A stretch of 64,000 nt of DNA from Fischerella thermalis PCC 7521 (GCF_000317225.1 NZ_AJLL01000060.1:1-64000); one strand, 5' to 3'. Counted from the stretch's first letter, positions 8,225-19,024 are shown. Notes: a model not told the origin generated them from the letters alone. A program made the numbers and translations.

Positions 8225-10807
8225 CTATTGACCAATCACAAAATTAATTAACTTACCAGGTACTACAATCACCTTTTTAATTTCTTTGCCTTCGAGGTAG
8301 CGCTTACCAACTTCCGATTCCAGCGCATACTTTTCCAACTCTGCTTTGTCTGCTTGTGCAGGAACTGGAATCGCACCGCGAGTTTTACCCATAATCTGAA
8401 TCACTAAGTTAATTTCATCGGCAATCAATGCTGCGGAATCATACTGAGGCCAGGTTTGGGTATGAACTGAGTTGGTGTTACCCAATAAATGCCATAACTC
8501 ATCGGCGATGTGGGGTGCAAAAGGTGCCAGCAGGACAACTAAAGTCTCAATACCTTCTGCGTATACTGGTGAGTCTTTACAATTAGCATCAGTGAGAGCA
8601 TTACTCAGCTTCATCAATTCTGAAATAGCGGTGTTGAATTGATACTCGTCCTCTACGTCTTCACTGACTTCTTTGATTGCGGTGTGAATTGCCCGTCGCA
8701 AGTCTTTTTCGATTTTGGATTTTGGATTTTGGATTTTGGATTGATCTATTTTTGGTGATGACTGATTCTTAGCAAACTCTGTTACCAAGCGCCAAACTCG
8801 ATTTAAGAAACGGAATTGCCCTTCTACATCTGCTTCATCCCACTCCAAGTCTTTTTCTGGCGGTGCTTTGAACAAAATGAACATCCGGGCGGTATCGACA
8901 CCGTATTTATTAATCACATCTTCCGGCGCTACACCATTGCCTTTTGATTTGGACATAGTGGCGTAGATGCGTTGGAGTGGTTCGCCTGTTTGGGGATCGC
9001 GGGGATCGTTAGGATCAACAAGATGGGAGGGAACCCATTTGTCCTTACCACCTTTGTTGGGATTAAAATAAGTCAAACCCTGTACCATACCTTGAGTTAA
9101 CAAGCGTTGGAAAGGTTCGTCAAAGTTCAACAAGCCTCTATCCCGTAATACTTTGGTAAAGAACCGCGAATACAATAAATGCAAAATCGCGTGTTCAATC
9201 CCACCTACATATTGATCCACAGGCATTAAGTCATTAACTTTAGCAGAATCGAAAACCTGGTGTTCGTTTTTAGCATCAGTAAACCGCAAGAAATACCATG
9301 ATGAATCAATAAACGTATCCATCGTGTCGGTTTCCCGCTTGGCTGGTGTACCGCAGTTTGGACAAGGTACATTCACCCAGCTTGACAATTTTGCCAAAGG
9401 CGAACCACCACGCCCGGTAAATTCTACATCTTCTGGTAATTTCACGGGCAAGTCTTGAACGGGAACAGGCACTGCGCCACAATCGGGACAGTGGATGATG
9501 GGGATTGGCGCACCCCAGTAACGTTGTCGGGAAATCAACCAATCCCGCAAGCGATACTGTACCCGTTCTTTGCCAAAGCCTTGTTTTTCGGCATACTCGA
9601 CAATTGCTTTTTTGCCATCGGTGGAATTCATGCCATCAAATTGACTAGAATTCACCAAAACTCCTGGTTCGGTGTAAGCTGCTTCTAATGGGGCTGATGC
9701 ATCGCCTCCTTCGGGCACAATTACCACTTTGATCGGTAAATTCTGTTCCTTGGCAAACTTAAAATCTCGTGCATCATGCGCTGGTACACCCATGACTGCA
9801 CCTGTACCGTACTCGTACAAGACATAATCAGCGATCCAAATGGGAATTTCTTCCCCTGTAAACGGGTTAATTGCTTTACCACCTGTAGGAATACCCCGCT
9901 TGGGCTTATCTTCAGCAGTGCGTTCCAACTCGCTTTGGTTGCTGACTTCCTTGACAAACGCTGCTACTGCTGATTGCTGTTCAGCTGTTGTCACCAATTT
10001 TGTCAATGGGTGTTCTGGTGCTAAGACTACGTAACTAACACCGTAAACTGTATCTGGACGGGTAGTATACACACCAATTTTTTCGGAACTACCCACAATA
10101 GGAAATTCCAAATATGCGCCTGTAGATTTGCCGATCCAGTTAGCTTGCATTAATTTGACACGTTCCGGCCAACCTGGTAATTTTTCCAAGTCGTTTAACA
10201 ATTCTTCGGCATAGTCAGTAATTTTGAAAAACCACTGTCGCAATAATTTGCGTTCAACTTTCGCCCCACTACGCCAGGAACGTCCTTCGCTGTCAACTTG
10301 TTCGTTTGCCAATACTGTTTGATCGATGGGATCCCAATTTACGGCTGCTTCTTTTTGGTAAGCTAACCCTGCTTGGTAAAACTGCAAGAAAATCCACTGT
10401 GTCCATTTGTAATAGTCTGGTGAACAGGTGGCAACTTCACAATCCCAATCGATTGATAAACCCAGACGTTGCAATTGTTGCCGCATCTGGTCAATATTTT
10501 GATAAGTCCACTTTGAAGGGGGAACACCCCGATCAATGGCAGCGTTTTCTGCAGGCAAACCAAAGGCATCCCAACCCATCGGATGTAATACCCGATACCC
10601 TTGCATTCGCTTGAGGCGGGCAATCACATCGGTAATCGTATAATTACGGACGTGACCCATGTGCAGGCTGCCCGATGGATAGGGGAACATGGACAGGGCG
10701 TAGTATTTTGGCTTATTGGTGTCTGGGGAAATTTTATCTAAGCCAAGTTCATTCCATGTCTTTTGCCATTTTTCCTCAATGCTGGTTGGGTTATATCGGG
10801 AATCCAC
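8225..10807 (-). CDS. leuS: Leucyl-tRNA synthetase
   Basis: 860 aa. It charges tRNA-Leu with leucine. Class I marks are present: HMGH (residues 49-52, the HIGH motif) and MSKSKGN (about 620, the KMSKS loop). An editing domain lies between, with zinc-type cysteine pairs (CPDCG, CPNCG). The C-terminal anticodon-binding domain and the GKTRG region follow. At about residues 687-699 the peptide [16 protein letters not shown] is encoded by an in-frame heptamer repeat (8711-8745) in the linker before the anticodon-binding helices, so catalysis should not be affected. The gene is divergent from the GGCT-like gene, 87 bp apart. Confidence 0.97.
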   Translation of the reverse strand: MDSRYNPTSIEEKWQKTWNELGLDKISPDTNKPKYYALSMFPYPSGSLHMGHVRNYTITDVIARLKRMQGYRVLHPMGWDAFGLPAENAAIDRGVPPSKWTYQNIDQMRQQLQRLGLSIDWDCEVATCSPDYYKWTQWIFLQFYQAGLAYQKEAAVNWDPIDQTVLANEQVDSEGRSWRSGAKVERKLLRQWFFKITDYAEELLNDLEKLPGWPERVKLMQANWIGKSTGAYLEFPIVGSSEKIGVYTTRPDTVYGVSYVVLAPEHPLTKLVTTAEQQSAVAAFVKEVSNQSELERTAEDKPKRGIPTGGKAINPFTGEEIPIWIADYVLYEYGTGAVMGVPAHDARDFKFAKEQNLPIKVVIVPEGGDASAPLEAAYTEPGVLVNSSQFDGMNSTDGKKAIVEYAEKQGFGKERVQYRLRDWLISRQRYWGAPIPIIHCPDCGAVPVPVQDLPVKLPEDVEFTGRGGSPLAKLSSWVNVPCPNCGTPAKRETDTMDTFIDSSWYFLRFTDAKNEHQVFDSAKVNDLMPVDQYVGGIEHAILHLLYSRFFTKVLRDRGLLNFDEPFQRLLTQGMVQGLTYFNPNKGGKDKWVPSHLVDPNDPRDPQTGEPLQRIYATMSKSKGNGVAPEDVINKYGVDTARMFILFKAPPEKDLEWDEADVEGQFRFLNRVWRLVTEFAKNQSSPKIDQSKIQNPKSKIEKDLRRAIHTAIKEVSEDVEDEYQFNTAISELMKLSNALTDANCKDSPVYAEGIETLVVLLAPFAPHIADELWHLLGNTNSVHTQTWPQYDSAALIADEINLVIQIMGKTRGAIPVPAQADKAELEKYALESEVGKRYLEGKEIKKVIVVPGKLINFVIGQ
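8711..8745. repeat. In-frame heptamer repeat (STRR) inside leuS
   Basis: Four perfect GATTTTG units and a partial fifth (CCAAAAT family on the coding strand). The same repeat class is normally extragenic in Nostocales. Confidence 0.8.
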
Positions 10808-10894
10808 AAAAACTCTCCTACTGGACTTTAACCATAGTCTGCCTCCATATTTTAGATGATGGTAAGCAGACGAACAGGTTGGTTGAAATAAGCA

Positions 10895-11335
10895 ATGATT
10901 GAATTAAAGGAAAAATCTTCTGATTTGCTACGGGTGTTTGTTTATGGCACCCTCAAACCAGGAGAAGCTAATTATAGTATTTACTGCGATCGCAGAGTGG
11001 TAAATGCGACTAAAGCTTATGCACTAGGCAGACTGTTTGCTCTACCCCAAGGCTACCCAGCCATGACATCGGGGGATAATTATGTCTACGGGTATTTACT
11101 CGAATTTGATTGTCCAGATGTTCTAGTTGAACTAGATGAACTGGAAGATTACCACCCCACTAGACCTGCTTCGGAAAATTTATATAATCGCCAACAAATA
11201 CAAATATATGATTTACAAGGAAGCTCCCTTGGTTGGGCTTGGGTTTATTTGATGACACCAGAAATGGTTGATCACTTGGGAGGTATTTACCAAGCCGATG
11301 GTTGGTGGACTAACCAAATAAATTATGAATTCTAA
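10895..11335 (+). CDS. Gamma-glutamylcyclotransferase (AIG2/GGCT)-like protein
   Basis: 146 aa. The N-terminal [11 protein letters not shown] (about residues 16-26) is the substrate-loop signature of the GGCT/AIG2/YtfP fold. LDELEDY (about 79-85) holds the usual acidic catalytic region, and an aromatic C-terminal strand follows. Family members release 5-oxoproline from gamma-glutamyl compounds, but many bacterial members have no proven substrate. The gene starts 87 bp from the divergent leuS. Below it lies an ATTCATAATT-type inverted repeat (11340-11378) that may act as a terminator shared with the anti-sigma gene. Confidence 0.8.
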   Translation: MIELKEKSSDLLRVFVYGTLKPGEANYSIYCDRRVVNATKAYALGRLFALPQGYPAMTSGDNYVYGYLLEFDCPDVLVELDELEDYHPTRPASENLYNRQQIQIYDLQGSSLGWAWVYLMTPEMVDHLGGIYQADGWWTNQINYEF

Positions 11336-11377
11336 ATTATGAATTTTTTATCATTCATAATTCATCATTCATAATTC

Positions 11378-11995
11378 TTAATGATATTCGTTCTCTATAC
11401 TTAAGGGTTGTAACTGCTTATCCAGGTTAACTGGCTCTTCTGGAGTAGTTTCTGCTGCTTTCGGAATTGGCAGGATAGGACTGTTAATAGAAACAATTAA
11501 TGGTGCAGCAGCAATATTTTCTGGCTTTGCTAGCTGCGCCTGTTCTGTTGCAGGTCTTTTTGCCAGTTGGGGGGTTAACTTCCCACCTGGTAATAACCCA
11601 GATACTGCACCAATTAGAGTCGCAGCGATCGCTGTACCTCCGCAGATCAAGGCTAAACGCGCACGGCGACGATGTAAACGAGATATGACTCGTTCAACAG
11701 TTTCTTCTACTGGCTGTGACTGTGGTACGGGCATAGTTCGTAAGCCCTGACGCAACTTCAAAAGTCGCGCATATAAACACTTCACCGCCTGATCGTTTGC
11801 CAGCAGTTCTTCTACTTGCCTACGTTCGGCAGCTGTCACTTCTCCATCAAGATAAGCACTCAATAACTCGAAGCGATCGCGCTTCACCATATCCATAGCA
11901 CCCGTTGATTCATTGGTATGCTCTGCCTCCCCATTTGGCAAATCGATATTTAATTGCAAGTGGGAATGGTCATTTAAATGAGAATCAGTAGTCAT
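11378..11995 (-). CDS. Anti-sigma factor partner of the ECF sigma factor
   Basis: 205 aa. Residues about 35-85 form a helical anti-sigma domain (FELLSAYLDGEVTAAERRQVEELL) of the RsgI/RseA-like type. The HxxxCxxC zinc motif is absent; only one Cys (KCLYARLL) is present. A single membrane helix lies at about 116-138 (LALICGGTAIAATLIGAVSG), so the C-terminal 65 residues lie outside the cytoplasm. It follows the SigG-like gene on the same strand 157 bp downstream, the arrangement known in other cyanobacteria for SigG and its regulator. It should hold the sigma factor at the membrane. Confidence 0.8.
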   Translation of the reverse strand: MTTDSHLNDHSHLQLNIDLPNGEAEHTNESTGAMDMVKRDRFELLSAYLDGEVTAAERRQVEELLANDQAVKCLYARLLKLRQGLRTMPVPQSQPVEETVERVISRLHRRRARLALICGGTAIAATLIGAVSGLLPGGKLTPQLAKRPATEQAQLAKPENIAAAPLIVSINSPILPIPKAAETTPEEPVNLDKQLQPLSIENEYH

Positions 11996-12152
11996 CTTAA
12001 CATTATTACCAATTCATGCACGGGTAAACATAGCGGACTCGGCCCCAGCTGATCATTATTTCTCCTGTTTTTCTTGATGGCAGAAGCAGTTTCCATAAAT
12101 CTTAATAAACCTTAATGAAATATAAAAATCTGCCATTAAGTAGAACTTTAAA

Positions 12153-12809
12153 CTAGGAACCAAGATAAGGCTGTAACTGCGATTGCAACCTGGCTCTAGC
12201 CCTGGCTATTCTCGATTTGACTGTTCCTAAGGAAACTCCTGTAATTTCGGCAATTTCTTCGTATGCCATACCCTCAATTTCCCTCAGAACTATCGTCGTA
12301 CGGAATACCTCAGGCAAATCCGCGATCGCATCTCGCAATTGCTCATAAAACTCCCTAGTTGTGAGTTCTTCCTCAGGTCCAGGAGTATCTCCTGCGATTT
12401 CCCAATCCATTTCGCCGTCGTCCACCGAACGGGGAGCATCCAGCGAGACAGGACTGACAACTCGCTTGCGTTTGCGTAACTCGTCGTAGAACAAGTTAGT
12501 AGCAATGCGGCTTAACCAACCCCGAAATTTAGATGGTTCTTGCAATCGGTGAATATTGCGATAGACCCGAATCCAAACCTCTTGAGCGAGATCCGCTCTG
12601 TCAGACCAATCAGGGGCCAAATGATACAATACCCTATCGACTTGGGATTGATAACGACGCAGTAGTTCTGCAAATGCAGCACGATCTGGGCGCAGTCCAG
12701 TCTGACAGCGTAAAATTAAATCGTGGTTAGAAAGTTTGTCAACTTGCACTGATGCTTCCGGGAGTCTCGCATCAACAGTTGACCAGGATACAGTAATCGA
12801 TTCGCTCAT
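12153..12809 (-). CDS. sigG: ECF-type RNA polymerase sigma factor, SigG-like
   Basis: 218 aa from the ATG at 12807-12809 (MSESITVS). A longer frame starting at 12971 would add 54 residues of atypical sequence, so I prefer the internal start. Region 2 spans about 40-110 (AFAELLRRYQSQVDRV, then DLAQEVWIRVYRN, the -10 recognition helix). Region 4 spans about 155-210 (LREIEGMAYEEIAEI, then GTVKSRIARARARL, the -35 helix-turn-helix). The size and the anti-sigma gene downstream fit cyanobacterial SigG. The 5' region to 12971 may contain its promoter. Confidence 0.88.
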   Translation of the reverse strand: MSESITVSWSTVDARLPEASVQVDKLSNHDLILRCQTGLRPDRAAFAELLRRYQSQVDRVLYHLAPDWSDRADLAQEVWIRVYRNIHRLQEPSKFRGWLSRIATNLFYDELRKRKRVVSPVSLDAPRSVDDGEMDWEIAGDTPGPEEELTTREFYEQLRDAIADLPEVFRTTIVLREIEGMAYEEIAEITGVSLGTVKSRIARARARLQSQLQPYLGS

Positions 12810-13085
12810 AGATCGTACTGGCTGTAAATCATCCCTATCTATTAGACCTACTGATCTGCTGGAAGTTCCTAGTATGAGTGACGGATTTATGACTGGAACA
12901 CAGGATACCTTTGCAGATACATCTTTGTCAGACACAGTGACGCTACGTATCTTTGTGACAGCAATCATCACTGAATACCTACTATTGCCAAAAAAAATTT
13001 TTTTGATAAACGAAATCAGGTATCGGGGAAAAGGAGGACAAGGGAGACAACTAATTCATACCCATTACCCATTACCCATTACCTG

Positions 13086-13238
13086 TTACTTTTGTGGCAA
13101 CCTCACCAAAATAACAGGTGCTGATTCTTTTAACTGCCGTAAATTAGCACCACTGTTAGATTCTTCTGGTAGATGAACTTGCAGAAATAAATTGAGGGAA
13201 AACGTAATCGTTATTGCTAACAATAGTTTTTCTAACAT
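13086..13238 (-). CDS. Small signal-peptide protein, hypothetical
   Basis: 50 aa from ATG 13236-13238. The start is chosen because GGGAG lies 8 nt upstream; an in-frame ATG at 13271 lacks this. Residues 1-20 are a signal or membrane segment (MLEKLLLAITITFSLNLFLQ) followed by a short polar tail. No family is recognised. It sits between sigG and an L,D-transpeptidase gene. Confidence 0.4.
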   Translation of the reverse strand: MLEKLLLAITITFSLNLFLQVHLPEESNSGANLRQLKESAPVILVRLPQK

Positions 13239-13734
13239 AATCTTTACTCCCAACCACACTATGAACACCACTTAAAATGATTGCCTGCTGTGCCTATTCG
13301 GTTCCAGGGAGTATCTCTAGAATTCTCACCCGGATTTTTTACAAAATTACGCAATGGCAATATCTGTATAGCCCTAGTTTGCCCATGAGTATGAACAAAT
13401 TCATAATGGAACTGCTAAATGTTTGTAAATTTTTGGTAATTGATTTACAACAGAAGCTGAAAACTTTTTCAGTTATTAACTTATCTGTAAATACATCAGA
13501 ACTTACGCATGAAAACCAAAAATCAATGGTTTGGGCGAGGAGTTCAAGCAAGGTGTCAATAACCTTTATATCCCTATATCCCTACAACCTTGCACCCTCC
13601 CAGGAACGTTGCAATCTTGTTATGTAAGTCCTCCTGTAAATACCCAGCACAATCGCTTCTATTAAAGCTAAAGTAAGTAAGAAAACTTGTGATCTCATGG
13701 CTCAGTCAACGGGGAATTTTGGAGAAGATAAACG
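13239..13734. other. Intergenic region upstream of the L,D-transpeptidase
   Basis: A 116-codon frame (13277-13627) has no protein-like composition and no ribosome site, so I do not call it. GGAG at 13719-13725 serves the transpeptidase start. Nothing else is recognised. Confidence 0.4.
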
Positions 13735-14409
13735 ATGGCGACGGTAAGAAATGAATCTGTAACGCGTATGGCGATGTTACTTTGTTTTGGCACAGGCTTC
13801 TTATCTCTCGCTGTCCATTGGCATGTTTCTAATTTGATGGAACCTCCCACAAATCAAGATGCTAGTGGAATTTATGTAGCAACAGCAGCAGATACAGCTA
13901 CAAAACCAAAAAGTTCCATCCTCAATGAAACACACAAAGCTAATGTCTCTCGCCCGATTCAGTCCCTGTTGGCTAAGGTTTCAATGCCACAAAAGCCTTC
14001 TACTGTTTTGGCATCTGCCAATCAGACACATGTAGTAGTTGATTTAAGCGATCGCCGCGTTTATGTTTATCGTCAAGATCAAGTCATCGCCAGTTATCCT
14101 ACTGGCATAGGTAAAAAAGGCTGGGAAACACCCACAGGTACTTTTGAAATTCACAACATGCGGCGCAACCCTGTTTGGCGTCACCCGATCACAGGAAAGG
14201 TGTTCCCAGCAGGTGTAGATAGCCCTCTGGGAGATAGATGGATAGGTTTTTGGTCAGATGGCCACAACAAAATTGGCTTTCACGGTACACCAGATGACAG
14301 CTTAGTCGGTAGTGCTGTTTCCCACGGTTGCTTACGTATGCGTACTCCCGATGTTCGTATGTTGTACCAACAGGTACGCGTCGGCACAAAAGTGGAAGTT
14401 CGTCAATAG
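13735..14409 (+). CDS. L,D-transpeptidase (YkuD domain)
   Basis: 224 aa. An N-terminal signal anchor (about residues 12-30) is followed by a linker. The YkuD catalytic domain spans about 98-223. Active-site residues are visible: HGTPDD with the conserved His, then SHGCLRM with catalytic Cys199. Such enzymes form 3-3 crosslinks in peptidoglycan or attach proteins to it, outside the plasma membrane. The ATG has GGAG about 9 nt upstream. The neighbouring M23 peptidase gene (15108-16031) also acts on the cell wall, but on the other strand. Confidence 0.9.
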   Translation: MATVRNESVTRMAMLLCFGTGFLSLAVHWHVSNLMEPPTNQDASGIYVATAADTATKPKSSILNETHKANVSRPIQSLLAKVSMPQKPSTVLASANQTHVVVDLSDRRVYVYRQDQVIASYPTGIGKKGWETPTGTFEIHNMRRNPVWRHPITGKVFPAGVDSPLGDRWIGFWSDGHNKIGFHGTPDDSLVGSAVSHGCLRMRTPDVRMLYQQVRVGTKVEVRQ

Positions 14410-14466
14410 TTATGTGTTGGTTGTTGGTTTTTCCAAACAACCACGAACTATTAAGCGGCAACTATT

Positions 14467-15021
14467 TTAAGATGGTGACTTCTGCTCAAAATTGGGTGCG
14501 TAGGCTTGCAGTAAAGTACTGACTTGGCGCAGAACTTCATTACCAGTGTTTTTACCCAATACTTGCCGTTCTGGAAAGAAATTCGGCCTATCCAGGTAAC
14601 GGCTGATCGCTTCACTGACTTGTTGGGCAATTAATTCTTGTAGTTCCGTCTTGGCGTGTTGGCGCTGATAGCTAGCACCTTCTTCGGTAGTTGCGTATAG
14701 GGGGGGTAGTCGATTGAGGGCGTAAGCAGCAATATCTCCAACATCCAAGGAAGTTTCGCTAGTAGCTTCGATTTCTGCTACGCGGGCGATCGCTTCTGTC
14801 AGTACCAACTCTTCCATAACATTAATAAACTGTTTGCGTGGTACCGCTATCACCTCGCCAGTCAACAGCGCCCCCATCAGTCGATCGAGTGCCATGTACT
14901 CTTCGATCGAGAGTTCGTTGGCATTGTCACAGATTCGTCCGACTTCTGCTTCCATTGCTGGTGTCAAATAACCATCCTGGAGAGACTGTTGCACAATTTT
15001 TTCTATACTCATAATGCTCAT
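14467..15021 (-). CDS. ComFB-family protein
   Basis: 184 aa. The central part (DVGDIAAYALNRLPPLYATTE, about residues 92-112) is the signature of the late-competence ComFB family (PF10719). The function in cyanobacteria is not settled. Residues 1-90 are helical and contain LDRLMGALLTGE. It is followed toward lower coordinates by the convergent L,D-transpeptidase gene. A start three codons further in (MSIEKIV) is also possible. Confidence 0.85.
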   Translation of the reverse strand: MSIMSIEKIVQQSLQDGYLTPAMEAEVGRICDNANELSIEEYMALDRLMGALLTGEVIAVPRKQFINVMEELVLTEAIARVAEIEATSETSLDVGDIAAYALNRLPPLYATTEEGASYQRQHAKTELQELIAQQVSEAISRYLDRPNFFPERQVLGKNTGNEVLRQVSTLLQAYAPNFEQKSPS

Positions 15022-15107
15022 ATTCTATAAGCCACCCACAAGCAAGGAGGAACGGTACCAATCCAGTTTATTTTGCCCAGATTGGGTAAAGAATACACAA
15101 TAATTCA

Positions 15108-16031
15108 CTATTTAAATTCTTGATATCGCCAAGGTGTTGGGTCAACAGATTGACCGTTGACATATAATCCCCAGTGCAAGTGAGGCCCAGTAGAAGCACC
15201 TGTAGAACCGACTGCGCCAATAAGTTGACCGGGTTTAACCATATCGCCTTCTTTGACATTAATGCGACTCAGATGCATAAAAATACTTGTTACTCCTTGA
15301 CCGTGGTCAATGCCAACAACGTTACCATGAACCCGAAAACCTTCGGATACCCTTCCTACTAAAACAACTTTTCCTGCCGCCGGAGCTACTACAGGTGAAC
15401 CCGTAGGGCCAGCGTAGTCAACACCGCGATGGTAGTAATCCTTAGCAAATTTACCATTATAGTAACGACGTACACCATAGATAGTAGAGATTGGCCCCCC
15501 ATTTGGTTTGATAAAAATGCCACTCCAGTATTTTTGGGGTGTTTGCAGAGCTTTCAATTCTGATACACGCTTGAGTTCGTATTCTGTAGCTTTTACTCCT
15601 GCTTTACCTGGGGGTAAATTAATTCGCTGTACAGGGAACTTCCGTGAGTTCACCTGCACCAACAAGTTCCGTACCTGACCATTTCCGGTGACTCGAATTA
15701 TTCTTTTTCCAGCCTTTTGCAACGGTGTAGTGGGAATAAAAGCCCGATACTGATTAGGAGCAACTTCAAACGCTGGGTAAGTTTGATCAGAAGCAGTGAC
15801 TGTTGGACTCGCACCAGCGACCGGATTATCTACACTAATGAAAACCGATAATGTATCCCCCAGTTTCGGATTAGCTGGAGTCATCCTTACCTGTAAAGCT
15901 TCTGCGGGTATTGCTAAGGCTACAGGTAAAGCGACTAAGATTCCGGCTACCATTCTGATGGCCAGACGGTCAACTTGTAAATTAGACACAGCTGCTGAAA
16001 CTAACTTTTGAGCGCGATCTACGGTAGTCAT
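15108..16031 (-). CDS. M23-family metallopeptidase (LytM/murein hydrolase type)
   Basis: 307 aa from ATG 16029-16031; the frame is open to 16154 but the extra 41 residues are not signal-like. A hydrophobic signal segment lies at about residues 25-48 (MVAGILVALPVALAIPAEA). A beta-rich region follows, then a C-terminal M23 domain at about 190-300. Zinc ligands are visible: HRGVDYAG (H and D) and HLHWGLYV (HxH). These enzymes cleave peptidoglycan crosslinks, or activate amidases when degenerate; here the ligands look intact. It probably acts in the periplasm on cell separation or wall turnover. Confidence 0.9.
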   Translation of the reverse strand: MTTVDRAQKLVSAAVSNLQVDRLAIRMVAGILVALPVALAIPAEALQVRMTPANPKLGDTLSVFISVDNPVAGASPTVTASDQTYPAFEVAPNQYRAFIPTTPLQKAGKRIIRVTGNGQVRNLLVQVNSRKFPVQRINLPPGKAGVKATEYELKRVSELKALQTPQKYWSGIFIKPNGGPISTIYGVRRYYNGKFAKDYYHRGVDYAGPTGSPVVAPAAGKVVLVGRVSEGFRVHGNVVGIDHGQGVTSIFMHLSRINVKEGDMVKPGQLIGAVGSTGASTGPHLHWGLYVNGQSVDPTPWRYQEFK

Positions 16032-16589
16032 AGAGATACAAAAAATCCTATCTGCTGATGAACAACAGACTATCTTACAGGCTGTAGTGTTTCTACCTCT
16101 CCAAGGGAATTTTATGAGACAACACTTTTTAGTGTAATATTTGTGACTTGTCAAGTGCTAGCCCTGCACTAACATGAATTTTGCTGGGTGGTTTGAAATT
16201 AAGCCAAAAGTGCTTTGTATATGGGGAATCGGTTTGACAAACTCTACGTAAATTTTGATTAATTCTTTTTAAGAAAATACAGATTAGTCAAAAATACGAA
16301 AATTGCTTTCGTGCATTCTTGGAACGTCGCAAATGTAAAATCTTCAAGCAAGAGCATATTCGCAAAGCTTGGCAGAGGCTACATCAGCAAAACTGGTTAA
16401 CGGTATCCGCCTTAGATAGCATGAAAAAAGTGCCTGATGTAGAGCCAGAAGATATACATAAATTGCTCGCAGGGAACTGCATAAAACCCATTTCCAAGCT
16501 GTTATTTCATTTACTGCGAATTCCCCACACCCATATCAAACTTTTGTATGCTGATTGTAAATAGGTCTTAATAGTTCTTTGAAAAACTT
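16032..16589. other. Intergenic region upstream of the antiporter gene
   Basis: It contains an 81-codon frame from a TTG at 16319 to 16564 (KQEHIRKAWQRLHQQNW, then DVEPEDIHKLL). The peptide is plausible but has no start signal or known family, so I leave it as a candidate only. The antiporter promoter should lie here. Confidence 0.35.
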
Positions 16590-18929
16590 GTGCAAGAAGA
16601 TTTCAGATTAATTGTTGATTTAGTGTCAGTTCTCGCTGTCGCCGCCTGCGGTGGACTTTTGGCGGCGCTTTTAAGACAACCTGTTCTACTGGGGTATCTG
16701 ATTGGGGGGATTGTTATCGGTCCAACGGGACTGGGACTAATAAAAGAATTAATTCAAGTAGAGACTCTGGCACAGTTTGGCGTTGCCTTTCTATTATTTG
16801 CCTTGGGGGTTGAGTTTTCCTTTGCGGAACTCAAAAAAGTCAAAGCGATCGCCCTCGGTGGCGGTGGATTACAAATCACCCTGACAATCGCAGTCACCGT
16901 TATAGTGTGTGGTTTGACAGGGTTTTGGGGAGCTTTACCAGCTAAGGGCGTGTTTTTGGGAGCAATTCTATCTTTGTCTTCCACAGCAGTTGTCCTCAAA
17001 TGCTTGATGGAACGCAACGAAACGGAAACGCCCCACGGACAGGTAATGCTGGGAATTCTGGTGGTGCAGGATTTGGCGTTGGGACTGATGTTGGCAGTTT
17101 TGCCAGCTTTGCATCAACCAGGGGAATCGATTGTGATGGCGGTGTTGACAGCCCTGGTGCGGATTGGCTTGTTTGCAGGGGGGGCTGTGATCGCTGGGAA
17201 GTGGATTATCCCGCCTTTGTTGCGGATGTTAGCCCGCACAGAAAGCCAAGAGTTATTTTTATTAGGAGTGGTGGCGCTGTGTTTGGGTATTGCCCTGTTG
17301 ACAGAATATTTAGGGCTGTCGATTGAAATGGGAGCATTTGTCGCGGGTTTGATGATCTCGGAAGTAGAGTATGCTGATCAAACCCTGACTTATGTGGAAC
17401 CACTCCGAGATATTTTTGCGAGTTTATTCTTTGCCTCGATTGGGATGTTAATCGATCCAGTGTTTTTATGGAAGAACCTGGAATTGATTTTGGGGCTAGT
17501 GGCGCTCGCATTTATTGGTAAATTTTTGATTATCACACCACTAGTCAAACTGTTCCGCTACCCTCTGAAAACGGCATTAATTGCAGGTTTCGGACTGGCG
17601 CAGATTGGGGAATTTTCCTTTGTGTTGGCTAGTGAAGGACAGGCGCTAGGACTGGTTTCTCGGCAGATATATTTACTGATTTTGGGAACAACGGCGGTAA
17701 CATTGGTACTGACTCCTTTTGTGTTGCGGTTAGTACCGATTGTCTTTGATTGGTTGGAATCAATGCCTTGGCTAAAGCCCTATTTGAGTGGCGAGGGTAA
17801 GCCGTTAGAAGTCGCTGAGGAATTACCAATTAAAGACCATATCGTGGTTTGTGGTTATGGGCGAGTCGGCAAAAATTTGGTGAAATTGTTACAGCAACAC
17901 GATTTACCTGTAGTGGTAATTGACCAATCTGAACGTAGAATTCAAGAGTTACGTGAGGCGGGAGTACCTTATGTGTATGGAAATTGTGTGAGTTTTTACG
18001 TTTTAGAAACTGCGATGGTTAGCCAAGCTAAAGGAATGGCGATCGCACTTCCTGATCCGATGAGTATTCGGCTTTGCCTGAAACGGGCTTTAGAATTATC
18101 TCCAGATTTAGATGTAGTCGTCCGTGCTACCAGCGATAAAAATATTGAAGTCCTTTACCAACTGGGTGCTAGGGAAGTTGTGCAACCAGAATTTGAAGCA
18201 AGTCTAGAAATGGCAACCTACATATTAAATGCAGTAGGATTCTCCAGTGTTGTAGTACAACGGGAAATGCAAGAAATCCGCAACCGTCATTATTTAGACT
18301 TGCGTCCAGAACAATCAGCATCCCAAGTTTCTCGTCATTTGCGCCAGGCTACTCAAGACTTAAATAACCGTTGGTATGCTTTACCAGAAACTTCACCCCT
18401 GATCGGTATGACTTTAGAGGAAGCCGATATGCGCTACTTAACTGGGGTGAGTTTGATGGCTATTCGCCGCGCCAATGGGGAAGAAATAGATTATCCCGAT
18501 GCTAGTACTAAGTTGGAAAAAGGCGATCGCTTATTGGTAGTGGGTTCGGATGAGGAATTCGCTGCTTTAGAAGAATTTGCTGTTGGTAGGGCGGCTGTTC
18601 CTGGAGACAATAGTGCTTGTCAGTGGGTAATAGTCAATGCTGATTGTCCAGTGCTTGGTAAAACTTTGGCAGATTTGCATATCCGCGAAAAATATGGGGT
18701 GCAAGTGCAATCAATGCGTCGCGACGGCAAATTTATTCGCTTCCCCAATGGCAAGATGGAATTGCAAGCCCAAGATCAATTATTATTGTGCGGTAGTTTG
18801 ACAAGTTTGAATCAAATAGAACAGTTATTTGCTCCATTAAATTCCCAATTGTTATCTGTTCCTGTCGTGAAAGCTAGTGAGGCGGAAGCTTTAAAAGATT
18901 ATTTGCCGATGGATAGTGTGATTGATTAA
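16590..18929 (+). CDS. KefB-type cation:proton antiporter with TrkA domains
   Basis: 779 aa from a GTG. Residues 1-375 are a CPA2-type Na+/H+ exchanger membrane domain (GYLIGGIVIGPTGLG; FLLFALGVEFS; SSTAVVLK; ALCLGIALLTEYLGLS). An RCK/TrkA-N Rossmann domain follows at about 415-530 (HIVVCGYGRVGKNL) and can bind a nucleotide. Two TrkA-C domains are at about 600-660 and 685-750. The family moves K+ or Na+ against protons under nucleotide control at the plasma or thylakoid membrane. The substrate cannot be told from sequence. It appears to be monocistronic. Confidence 0.92.
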   Translation: MQEDFRLIVDLVSVLAVAACGGLLAALLRQPVLLGYLIGGIVIGPTGLGLIKELIQVETLAQFGVAFLLFALGVEFSFAELKKVKAIALGGGGLQITLTIAVTVIVCGLTGFWGALPAKGVFLGAILSLSSTAVVLKCLMERNETETPHGQVMLGILVVQDLALGLMLAVLPALHQPGESIVMAVLTALVRIGLFAGGAVIAGKWIIPPLLRMLARTESQELFLLGVVALCLGIALLTEYLGLSIEMGAFVAGLMISEVEYADQTLTYVEPLRDIFASLFFASIGMLIDPVFLWKNLELILGLVALAFIGKFLIITPLVKLFRYPLKTALIAGFGLAQIGEFSFVLASEGQALGLVSRQIYLLILGTTAVTLVLTPFVLRLVPIVFDWLESMPWLKPYLSGEGKPLEVAEELPIKDHIVVCGYGRVGKNLVKLLQQHDLPVVVIDQSERRIQELREAGVPYVYGNCVSFYVLETAMVSQAKGMAIALPDPMSIRLCLKRALELSPDLDVVVRATSDKNIEVLYQLGAREVVQPEFEASLEMATYILNAVGFSSVVVQREMQEIRNRHYLDLRPEQSASQVSRHLRQATQDLNNRWYALPETSPLIGMTLEEADMRYLTGVSLMAIRRANGEEIDYPDASTKLEKGDRLLVVGSDEEFAALEEFAVGRAAVPGDNSACQWVIVNADCPVLGKTLADLHIREKYGVQVQSMRRDGKFIRFPNGKMELQAQDQLLLCGSLTSLNQIEQLFAPLNSQLLSVPVVKASEAEALKDYLPMDSVID

Positions 18930-19024
18930 GCTTTTTATTCGGTTATCAGTTAATTGTTCACTGTTAACTGACTGAGCCAACTTCGATATCAATCACAAGT
19001 TCTAAAAGTCAAGAAAAATAATTT

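Noticed and set aside
13277-13627. 116-codon plus-strand frame upstream of the L,D-transpeptidase
   Set aside because: Composition is not protein-like and there is no ribosome site.
16319-16564. 81-codon frame with TTG start before the antiporter
   Set aside because: Plausible peptide but no start signal or known family; kept only as a note in the intergenic entry.
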